Shown one piece after another: positions 1-5,866 of a DNA stretch of 12,162 nucleotides. Within the stretch, counting starts at the first letter, position 1; each line of letters opens with the position of its first letter. The translations under genes and the position numbers were made by a program. The stretch spans positions 1 through 12,162 of the forward strand of contig DAOTZU010000209.1 of the NCBI GenBank assembly GCA_034433995.1, read 5' to 3'. The notes under the pieces are model-generated. The model made no database searches and had not been told where the DNA came from. It saw only the letters and a list, made by a program, of their open reading frames with translations. The stretch comes from DAOTZU01 sp034433995 (GTDB taxonomy: Bacteria > Chloroflexota > Anaerolineae > UBA1429).

Positions 1-1
1 C

Positions 2-3000
2 AAGGCCGGCGAGCTGCCCGCCCTGGTGGGCACCAGCTCCCTGGAGTTGGGCATCGATATCGGCAGCGTGGACTTGGTGATCCAGCTCCAATCGCCCCGC
101 AGCGTCTCCCGGGGCCTGCAAAGGGTAGGGCGGTCGGGCCATTTGGTGGGCCAGACCAGCAAGGGGCGCATCTATGCCACCTACCGCGAGGACCTTTTGG
201 ACGCGGCGGCGGTGGCCCACGGCATGTTGCGGGGCGATATCGAGCCCACCTACACGCCGCAGAATTGCCTGGATGTGCTGGCCCAACAGATCGTGGCCAT
301 GGTGGCCGTGCAAGATTGGCCCGTGGATGCGCTGTATCGGTTGGTGCGCCAGGCTTATGGGTATCAGCGGTTGCCGCTGGCGGCCTTGCAAGCTGTGTTG
401 GAGATGCTCAGCGGCAAGTTTCCCAGCGAGGACTATCGTGAGCTGCGCCCTCGCCTCATTTGGGATCGGGTGCATAACGTCCTCTCTGCCCTCCCCGGCA
501 GCCGTCTCCTGGCCATCCGCAACGGCGGCACCATCGCCGATCGGGGCGAATTCCAAGTGGTCCTGGCCGATGGCAAGACCACCCTGGGCACCCTGGATGA
601 GGAGTTTGTCTTTGAGACCCGCCCCGGCGATGTGTTCACCTTGGGTTCTTCCACTTGGCGCGCCCTGGAGATTGACGAAGACAAGGTGGTGGTGGCCGAT
701 GCCGGCGGCAGCCTCCCCCGCATGCCCTTTTGGAAGGGTGAGGCGCCCCAGCGGGACTATTACTCGGGAGTGCGCTTGGGGGCCTTCCGCCGCGCCCTGG
801 CCGAGAGGGTGGCCGCTCTGCCCATGCTCCCGGATGACCCGGCCGTGGCGTGGCCCCCGGAGGCCGAGCCCGTCATCCGTTGGCTGCAGGAGGAATATGC
901 CCTGGATGAGCGTTCGGCCCGCAACGCCATTCTTTATGTGCGGCACCAACTGGATGCCATCGGCGCCATCTCCACCGACCGCACCATCATCGTCGAGACC
1001 TTTAACGATGCCTTGGGCGATGGCCGCCTGGTGATCCATTCCTGTTTCGGGGGCAAGGTGAACAGCGCCTGGGCCTTGGCTTTGGCCCACGCCCTGCGCG
1101 AGCGGGTCCACGGCGATGTGGAGACCCAGGCCAGCGACGACGGCATCATCTTTCGCTTCCTGGCGGCCGATGCCGAGCCCCCCAGCGCCTTGGTGCGAGC
1201 CCTCGGCCCCGACGAGGCCCGGGAGCGGCTGTTGGCCGAGCTGCCCCACTCGGCCGTCTTTGGGGCCCAATTCCGCATGAACGCCGCCCGGGCGCTGCTT
1301 TTGCCCGGCGTCTCCGGCAGGCGGCGCACCCCCTTCTGGCTGCAACGCCAGCGGGCCAAGGAGCTGCTGGCTATCGTCCGGGGGTTCCCCGATTTCCCCT
1401 TGATCGCCGAGACCTATCGCACTTGCCTGACAGAAGTGTTCGATCTGGAACACCTGCAAGAGCTACTGGCCCATATCCAAGAGGGCCAGGTGCGGGTGGT
1501 GGAGGTGGAGACGGTGGTGCCCTCGCCGGTGGCCGCCGGCCTTCTCTTTGACCAGATCGCCGTGCAGATGTACGAAGACGATCTGCCCAAAGCGGAGCGA
1601 CAGATCCAAGCCCTGGCCGTGCACCGCGAGCTGCTGGCCGAGATCCTGGCCGAGGGCGCCCTGCCAGACCTCTTGCGCCCCGAAGCGGTGACCCAGGTGG
1701 AGGAGGAGTTGCAACACCTGGCCGAGGGGTACCGCGCCCGCAGCGCGGAGGAATTGGCCCTGATGTTGCATGAGCTGGGCGATCTCACGGCCGATGAGGT
1801 GGCCGCGCGCTGTCTGAGCGAGGGAAGGCAATGGTTGCTGCTGTTGGCCGCCCAGGGGCGCGCGCTGGAGGTGGAGATCCCCACGGCCGCGGGGCCAGAG
1901 CGCCGTTGGATCGCTGCCGAGGATTATTCCCGCCAGCGGGATGCTTGGGGGTTGCCGGCCCAGCCGCCCAGCCCTCTGCCCGCAGAGTTGCTGGCGCCCA
2001 GGCTTTCGGCGGAGCAGGCTCGGGGCGCACTGCTCCGCGTGCTCTTGCGCACCCACGGCCCCCTCACCCAGGGCCAGATCCTCGCCCGTTACGCCTTCCC
2101 TTCGCCCTGGTTGGAGCAGGAGCTGGAAGAGCTGGAGCGCACCGGCCAGGTGGTGAGCGGCCGGCTCTCGCCGGGGGCGGTGATGCGCGAATGGTGTGAC
2201 CGCCGTGTCTTGGAGCGCATCCATCGCCAAACTTTGCACCTGTTGCGCCGGGAGATCCAGCCGGTGGATCTGCCCGGCTATGCCGAGTTTCTCGTCCGCT
2301 GGCAGGGCCTGCATCCGGCTGGCCGGCGCGATGGCCCCGGTGGCCTTGTGGCCACTTTGCAGCAGCTCCGGGGGTTCCTCGCCCCCGCCATCTTGTGGGA
2401 GCGGGACCTGCTCCCGCTGCGGGTGGAGGGGTTTCGCCCTGCCCACTTGGATGCCCTCTGCGCCGAGGGCGACCTGGTCTGGGTGGCCACCGGCGGCGAG
2501 GCGCGCCACGCTCGGTTGCGCTTCTTGTTCCGTGGCGAGGGCGGGCTCTTTTTGGGGGCGGAGCCCGCTTCGGAGGCGCTCAGCCCAGAGGCCCGGGCCG
2601 TGTGGGATTTCCTGCGCCAGGAAGGGGCCTGTTACGCCGGCGATGTGCGCCGTGGCCTGGGTTTGCCCCAGGCCACGGTGGACGCGGCCTTGGCGGAGCT
2701 GGCCCTGGCCGGAGTGGCCACCAACGACCAGTTCACCGCCATGCGCCGATTGTTAGCGGGCGGCGGGGGCGCCGCGGAGCCGCGCGGCCTGACGAGTTCC
2801 CTGGCTGCCGAGCTGAGCGCCTGGCGCGCCTCCCATGGGCCCAGTACCCTCCGCCGGCCCAGCCCACACCGCCTGCGCGAGGCCCGGCGCGAGGTGGGCC
2901 AACGGGTGGCGCCGCCGGTGGCTTGGGGCGGGCGCTGGTCGTTGGTGCACCGCATGGGCGTGTGGGGGCCGGAGGTCTCGGCTGAGGAGCGCGCCGAGCG

Positions 3001-3649
3001 CCAGGCGCGGCAGCTTCTCCAGCGTTATGGCGTGTTGGCCCGCGACCTTGTGGCCCGCGAGGAGGGGTGCGAGGATTGGGCGGCCCTTTATGCCCCCTTG
3101 CAGCGGATGGAGCTGCGCGGCGAGGTGCGTCGAGGGTACTTTGTGCGGGGGTTCGCCGGGGTGCAGTTCGCCTTGCCCGAGGCGGTGGAGGCGCTCCGCG
3201 CCGCCGCCCGGCCCACGCCGGAGGACGCCGAGACGTTGATTCTGCTCAATGCTTGTGATCCAGCCAACCTTTATGGTCACGCCGCGCCGGGAGAGACGCC
3301 CCTGGAACCCGACGAGGACGCGGGCGCTGCGGAGACGCCCACTCCTTACCGTTTTGCCCGGCTGCCCTCCAACTATATCGTCTTGCAGCGCGGGGTGCCC
3401 ATCTTGCTGTATGAACACGGTGGCGCCCGCTGGACGACGTTGCCCCAAATGGCCGAGGAGACGGCGCGCCGGGCTGTGCAGCTGCTTTTGGAGCATCTCA
3501 CCCGCGAAGGGGGGCTCTGTGCCCGGCCCCGGAGGGTGTGGGTGAGGCGTTGGAACGGCCGGGAGCCCCTGGGCCAGCCCATCCAGCCGTTTTTGGAGGT
3601 CATCGGTTTCCGCCGCGAGCCGCCGGCCATGGTCTGGGATGGGGGCTGA
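2..3649 (+). CDS. lhr: Lhr-family ATP-dependent helicase, 5' end outside the window
   Basis: Superfamily 2 helicase of the large Lhr type, known as 3'-5' translocases in DNA repair. The visible 1215 residues begin just before motif V (GTSSLELGIDIG) and motif VI (QRVGRSGH). The Q motif, Walker A and DEAD/DEAH box lie to the left of the window, so the real start is not seen. After the second RecA lobe come family-typical blocks: NCLDVLAQQIVAMVA, FPSEDYRELRPRLIWDR, GGTIADRG, LDEEFVFE and PGDVFTLGSSTWR, which belong to the winged-helix and beta-barrel core. A long C-terminal half follows, with WERDLLPLRVEGF, GRWSLVHR, RRGYFVRGFAGVQFALP and CDPANLYG. This half marks the full-length (about 1500 aa) Lhr class rather than the short Lhr-core class. 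The C-terminal domain of this class is related to AlkZ/YcaQ DNA glycosylases. No frameshift is visible. The gene converges with radC. Confidence 0.95.
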   Translation, partial: KAGELPALVGTSSLELGIDIGSVDLVIQLQSPRSVSRGLQRVGRSGHLVGQTSKGRIYATYREDLLDAAAVAHGMLRGDIEPTYTPQNCLDVLAQQIVAMVAVQDWPVDALYRLVRQAYGYQRLPLAALQAVLEMLSGKFPSEDYRELRPRLIWDRVHNVLSALPGSRLLAIRNGGTIADRGEFQVVLADGKTTLGTLDEEFVFETRPGDVFTLGSSTWRALEIDEDKVVVADAGGSLPRMPFWKGEAPQRDYYSGVRLGAFRRALAERVAALPMLPDDPAVAWPPEAEPVIRWLQEEYALDERSARNAILYVRHQLDAIGAISTDRTIIVETFNDALGDGRLVIHSCFGGKVNSAWALALAHALRERVHGDVETQASDDGIIFRFLAADAEPPSALVRALGPDEARERLLAELPHSAVFGAQFRMNAARALLLPGVSGRRRTPFWLQRQRAKELLAIVRGFPDFPLIAETYRTCLTEVFDLEHLQELLAHIQEGQVRVVEVETVVPSPVAAGLLFDQIAVQMYEDDLPKAERQIQALAVHRELLAEILAEGALPDLLRPEAVTQVEEELQHLAEGYRARSAEELALMLHELGDLTADEVAARCLSEGRQWLLLLAAQGRALEVEIPTAAGPERRWIAAEDYSRQRDAWGLPAQPPSPLPAELLAPRLSAEQARGALLRVLLRTHGPLTQGQILARYAFPSPWLEQELEELERTGQVVSGRLSPGAVMREWCDRRVLERIHRQTLHLLRREIQPVDLPGYAEFLVRWQGLHPAGRRDGPGGLVATLQQLRGFLAPAILWERDLLPLRVEGFRPAHLDALCAEGDLVWVATGGEARHARLRFLFRGEGGLFLGAEPASEALSPEARAVWDFLRQEGACYAGDVRRGLGLPQATVDAALAELALAGVATNDQFTAMRRLLAGGGGAAEPRGLTSSLAAELSAWRASHGPSTLRRPSPHRLREARREVGQRVAPPVAWGGRWSLVHRMGVWGPEVSAEERAERQARQLLQRYGVLARDLVAREEGCEDWAALYAPLQRMELRGEVRRGYFVRGFAGVQFALPEAVEALRAAARPTPEDAETLILLNACDPANLYGHAAPGETPLEPDEDAGAAETPTPYRFARLPSNYIVLQRGVPILLYEHGGARWTTLPQMAEETARRAVQLLLEHLTREGGLCARPRRVWVRRWNGREPLGQPIQPFLEVIGFRREPPAMVWDGG

Positions 3650-3679
3650 ACCATCCCTCTCGTCGCGCGGCAGGTTCAG
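3646..3679. terminator. Inverted repeat between the convergent lhr and radC stop codons (possible bidirectional terminator)
   Basis: CTGAACC (3646-3652) and GGTTCAG (3673-3679) form a perfect 7-bp inverted repeat with a 20-nt loop. The lhr TGA lies in the left arm and the radC TGA, read on the minus strand, lies in the right arm. No T-run follows on either side, so this is at best a weak intrinsic terminator for two colliding transcripts. It may also be chance. Confidence 0.3.
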
Positions 3680-4374
3680 AACCCCAGGCCGCGTTCCTTT
3701 AGGCTGACGTAGCGTTGCCGACCGATGATGAGATGATCCAATACGGGGATGTGGAGCAACTGTCCGGCGCGCACCAACGCCTGGGTGACCTGCACGTCCT
3801 CCGGCGAGGGCGTGGGATCGCCGCTGGGGTGGTTGTGGGCCACGATGATAGAGACCGCGTTGTCCTTGATCGCCTCCCGAAAGACCTCGGCCACGCGGAT
3901 GAAGGAGGCGTTGACGTTGCCCCGATAAATGATGGGCATGCGCTGCACGCGGTTCTTGCTATCCAATAGCAGCACCACCAGTTGCTCTTGGGGCTCGGTG
4001 CTCAATGCGGCGCTGAGGAGCTGGGCGGCATCGGCCGGCGAGGTGATCTGGGGGCGCGCGTCCTCGCCGCTGAGGAGCAGGCGGCGCCCCAACTCCAAGG
4101 CCGCCTTGACCTGGGCCGCCTTGGCCGGGCCGATCCCCGGAATGGCGCACAGCTCGCGCACGCTGGCCCGGGCCAGGCCGCCGAGGCCGTTAAAGGCCGT
4201 GAGGAGATGGTGTGCCAGGGCCAGGGCGTTCTCTTGGGGCGAGCCGCTGCGCAACGCGATGGCCAGGAGTTCCGCCGTGGAGAGGGCGCCTTCGCCGTAA
4301 AAGGCCAACCGTTCCCGCGGGCGTTCCGTCTCGGGCAGCTCTTTGATCAAGGCATGATAGGATGTCTCGGCCAT
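3676..4374 (-). CDS. radC: RadC family protein (JAMM/MPN domain, UPF0758)
   Basis: 232-aa RadC. The N-terminus (IKELPETERPRERL, residues 10-23) and a helix-hairpin-helix segment (LCAIPGIGPAKAAQVKAALELGRR, about 75-98) lead into a JAMM/MPN domain. The metal-binding signature H180-x-H182-x7-S190-x2-D193 (HNHPSGDPTPSPED) is intact. The name RadC is historical: a direct repair role has been questioned, and the enzymatic activity of this metalloprotease-like fold is not settled. I chose the ATG at 4374 because GGAG (4381-4384) sits 6 nt upstream and the length then matches the usual 220-235 aa. The frame stays open back to 4605, but that extension crosses the promoter and has no family similarity. 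The gene is divergent from the PHP gene and convergent with lhr. Confidence 0.95.
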   Translation of the reverse strand: MAETSYHALIKELPETERPRERLAFYGEGALSTAELLAIALRSGSPQENALALAHHLLTAFNGLGGLARASVRELCAIPGIGPAKAAQVKAALELGRRLLLSGEDARPQITSPADAAQLLSAALSTEPQEQLVVLLLDSKNRVQRMPIIYRGNVNASFIRVAEVFREAIKDNAVSIIVAHNHPSGDPTPSPEDVQVTQALVRAGQLLHIPVLDHLIIGRQRYVSLKERGLGF

Positions 4375-4380
4375 AGGGCG

Positions 4381-4384
4381 CTCC
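4381..4384 (-). promoter_or_regulatory. radC ribosome binding site
   Basis: GGAG on the minus strand lies 6 nt before the ATG at 4374. The alternative in-frame ATGs at 4404 and 4419 have no comparable purine box, so this site decides the start. Confidence 0.6.
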
Positions 4385-4434
4385 GTGCAAGTGATCTGTA
4401 CCATTGGACCGTCGGCCATCGCCTGAGCCTTGGC

Positions 4435-4463
4435 TTGGCCGTGGCCCAAAGCGACCGTAGAAT
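4435..4463 (+). promoter_or_regulatory. Weak secondary sigma70-like promoter, plus strand
   Basis: TTGGCC (4435-4440), a 17-bp spacer and TAGAAT (4458-4463). The -10 matches consensus at 5 of 6 and the -35 at 4 of 6. It lies inside the radC leader region and points towards the PHP gene. It is less convincing than the promoter at 4566-4594 and may be fortuitous. Confidence 0.25.
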
Positions 4464-4530
4464 CTCTATGACTCCCATGTTGAGCCCATCCGCGAGCCGT
4501 CTGAGGGCTGCGAGTTGATGGCCAGGCCAG

Positions 4531-4559
4531 AGTGTAGCTGGAGAGGAGGGGCATGTCAA
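4531..4559 (-). promoter_or_regulatory. radC promoter, sigma70-type
   Basis: On the minus strand, a perfect TTGACA (-35, plus coordinates 4554-4559), a 17-nt spacer and TACACT (-10, plus coordinates 4531-4536, 4 of 6). Transcription would begin near 4524, leaving a leader of about 150 nt before radC. The spacing is optimal. The -35 is 6 bp from the -35 of the divergent PHP promoter. Confidence 0.6.
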
Positions 4560-4565
4560 AGGGAG

Positions 4566-4594
4566 TTGGCATGGCGCCGTGTTGGGTGTACAAT
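4566..4594 (+). promoter_or_regulatory. PHP-gene promoter, sigma70-type
   Basis: TTGGCA (-35, 4566-4571, 5 of 6), a 17-bp spacer and TACAAT (-10, 4589-4594, 5 of 6). The start point would be near 4601, about 53 nt before the ATG at 4655. The near-consensus boxes, optimal spacing and position before a gene make this one of the better promoters in the window. Confidence 0.65.
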
Positions 4595-4654
4595 AGCGGG
4601 CACATGCGGGCGCTATGCCGCTATCGCATAGCCCTGACCGATGAAAGGATCATC

Positions 4655-5551
4655 ATGGGTTGGATTTCCCCCTTTTCCTTGCCCGGCCACTGGTATAAGG
4701 GCAATCTGCACACCCACACCAGCCAATCCGATGGACGCGCTACGCCCGAGGAGGCCATTGCCTGGTATCGCCGGCGTGGCTATGATTTTATCGCCGTGAC
4801 GGACCATTGGGTGCTCACCCCAGGGTGCGCGTTTCCCTCCGGCGATTTCCTCACCCTCACCGGCGCCGAACTGGACGGGCCGGGTTACCATCTCCTCGCT
4901 TTGGGGCTCTCGCGCTTGCCCGCCGAGGGCGTGCCCCGCGCGGCCCAGGCCATCGTGGATGCCGTGCGCGAAGCGGGCGGCATATGCTTTTTTGCCCATC
5001 CCTACTGGACCAACCAGCCCTCCACCGAGATTGCCCCCGTGCAGGGCGTGCTGGGGCTGGAGGTCTATAACGGCGTCTGCGAGGAGGAGGTGGGCCGGGG
5101 GTATTCCTGTGTCCACTGGGATGAGCTCCTGTGCCGGGGCCACCGCCTTTGGGGTTTGGCGGTGGATGATACCCACTGGCACGGTCCGGAGCAAGGGCGG
5201 GGTTTCGTCATGGTGCGCGCTGCCGCCTTGGACGAGCCCAGCATCCTGGAGGCTTTGCGCCAGGGGCACTTTTATGCCAGCACCGGCCCCACGCTGCATG
5301 ACCTGCAGGTGATCTCGCCGGCCGAGGGCGGGCCGATCCTCCGGGTGCGCTGTAGCCCCTGCCAGCACATCATCATCTATACCTCCAGCTATCTGGGGCA
5401 CCGCTTCACCGCCGAAAATGGCGTCCTCTTGGATGGCGCCGTCTATCCTTTGCGCCGGGAATATGACTTTGTTCGCGTGGAATGTCGCGATGCGGCCGGC
5501 CGCAGCGCGTGGAGCAATCCCATTTTCATGGAGGATATTTTCCCCTCGTAA
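4655..5551 (+). CDS. PHP-domain metallohydrolase, CehA/McbA family
   Basis: 298-aa protein of the polymerase and histidinol phosphatase (PHP) superfamily. These are metal-dependent phosphoesterases or hydrolases with a multinuclear metal centre. Visible ligand motifs in order are HTHTSQSDG (H19, H21, D26), TDH (D50, H51), GAELDG (E72), FAHPYW (H115), LEVYNG (E136) and AVDDTHW (D171, D172, H174). The segment FYASTGP and the ending AAGRSAWSNPIF are typical of the CehA/McbA branch. The natural substrate is unknown. The namesake enzymes act on carbaryl-type esters, but that should not be assumed here. The ATG at 4655 was chosen because AAAGGA (4644-4649) is 5 nt upstream and the protein then begins just before the first metal motif. 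Upstream in-frame ATGs precede or overlap the promoter. There is no signal peptide, so it is probably cytoplasmic. Confidence 0.9.
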   Translation: MGWISPFSLPGHWYKGNLHTHTSQSDGRATPEEAIAWYRRRGYDFIAVTDHWVLTPGCAFPSGDFLTLTGAELDGPGYHLLALGLSRLPAEGVPRAAQAIVDAVREAGGICFFAHPYWTNQPSTEIAPVQGVLGLEVYNGVCEEEVGRGYSCVHWDELLCRGHRLWGLAVDDTHWHGPEQGRGFVMVRAAALDEPSILEALRQGHFYASTGPTLHDLQVISPAEGGPILRVRCSPCQHIIIYTSSYLGHRFTAENGVLLDGAVYPLRREYDFVRVECRDAAGRSAWSNPIFMEDIFPS

Positions 5552-5580
5552 AGGCGCCGGCCCATCGGCGATGGTCGAGG

Positions 5581-5591
5581 AAAGGAGGTGA
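5581..5591 (+). promoter_or_regulatory. Extended Shine-Dalgarno-like sequence with no start codon
   Basis: AAAGGAGGTGA contains a 10-nt perfect complement (AAGGAGGTGA) to the usual 3' end of bacterial 16S rRNA. No ATG, GTG or TTG occurs at a usable distance (next ATG at 5628, inside the ribozyme). It lies 32 nt before the predicted ribozyme cleavage site. Its function is unknown and it may be a relic or chance. Confidence 0.3.
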
Positions 5592-5622
5592 GAACCTAGC
5601 CCAATCCCTTTTGGGGAAGGAC

Positions 5623-5826
5623 AGCGCATGGGCTGCCGCAGCACGCGGCAGTTGACGAGGCGGAGGTTCCCCGCCGCGAGGCGGGGCCAAGGGGCGATCA
5701 AGCCCCGAAAATCGAAGGATCAGCGGAAGCCTCCAGGGAGCGCCATCTCCCTTATCCTTCCCTCCTGAGGCAAGCCAACCCACAAAACCGCCGGGCGACC
5801 GGCGGCACAAAGGGGTTGGCGGTGGC
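5623..5826 (+). ncRNA. glmS ribozyme (glucosamine-6-phosphate-activated self-cleaving riboswitch)
   Basis: Self-cleaving leader RNA just upstream of glmS. The known family cleaves when GlcN6P binds, which destabilises the mRNA. Cleavage is predicted between A5623 and G5624 (A^GCGC). P1 is CTGCCGC (5633-5639) with GCGGCAG (5645-5651), running into the signature GTTGACGAGG (5651-5660). P2 is GGAGG (5662-5666) with CCTCC (5730-5734). Core strands ATCGA (5711-5715) and GCGG (5723-5726) are present. P3 is AGGGAG (5735-5740) with CTCCCT (5747-5752), whose loop GCCATC (5742-5747) can pair with GGTGGC (5821-5826) as the second pseudoknot. P4 is GCCAACCC (5774-5781) with GGGTTGGC (5813-5820). P4.1 is CCGCCGG (5788-5794) with CCGGCGG (5799-5805), capped by GCGA and flanked by AAAACC and CACAAA as in known members. 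The RNA is longer than usual (about 203 nt) because of an insertion at 5669-5709. Confidence 0.9.
5669..5706 (+). other. Two inserted hairpins in the P2a/P2b region of the glmS ribozyme
   Basis: CCCCGCC (5669-5675) and GGCGGGG (5680-5686) make a perfect 7-bp stem closed by a GCGA tetraloop. It is followed by CCAA and a second stem, GGGGC (5691-5695) with GCCCC (5702-5706), closed by GATCAA. In the reference ribozymes I remember, this place between the GGUU and AUCGA strands is only a nucleotide or two long. The stability and GNRA cap suggest a peripheral structural element. Confidence 0.65.
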
Positions 5827-5853
5827 ATAAACGCCATACGTTTATTTCAAAGC

Positions 5854-5860
5854 AGGAGGA
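5854..5860 (+). promoter_or_regulatory. glmS ribosome binding site
   Basis: AGGAGGA lies 6 nt before the glmS ATG at 5867 and 27 nt after the last ribozyme helix. It fixes the start codon. Cleavage in the leader leaves this site and the coding region together on the 3' fragment. Confidence 0.8.
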
Positions 5861-5866
5861 TTCCCC

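Noticed and set aside
1463..2509. Long antisense ORF opposite lhr; similar antisense ORFs lie opposite the PHP gene, glmS, the YkuD gene and the coiled-coil gene.
   Set aside because: They mirror well-supported coding frames, have low-complexity Arg/Ala/Gly/His/Gln-rich translations and show no family motifs. These are the usual artefacts of high GC.
4347..4478. A 43-codon minus-strand ORF from ATG 4478 overlapping the start of radC, as a regulatory upstream ORF.
   Set aside because: It has only a poor ribosome site and no recognisable content. In a GC-rich leader an open frame of this size is expected by chance.
4375..4605. A 77-codon N-terminal extension of radC in the open frame up to 4605.
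   Set aside because: It crosses the radC promoter boxes, has no RadC-like residues and makes the protein unusually long. GGAG before 4374 fits a normal start.
4553..4654. Upstream in-frame ATGs (4553 and later) as the start of the PHP protein.
   Set aside because: The ATG at 4553 precedes the promoter -10 box, and none of the upstream ATGs has a convincing ribosome site. AAAGGA sits 5 nt before 4655, where the family's usual N-terminus begins.
5523..5551. TTTTCA-17-TCGTAA as a glmS promoter at the end of the PHP gene.
   Set aside because: The -10 matches TATAAT at very few positions. I do not consider it a supported promoter.
5735..5770. Alternative pairing of GCCTCCAGGGAG (5729-5740) with CTCCTGAGGC (5762-5771), competing with ribozyme P2 as a second switch.
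   Set aside because: It needs two bulges, while the P2 and P3 pairings are uninterrupted and match the known fold. It cannot be told from chance in such GC-rich sequence.
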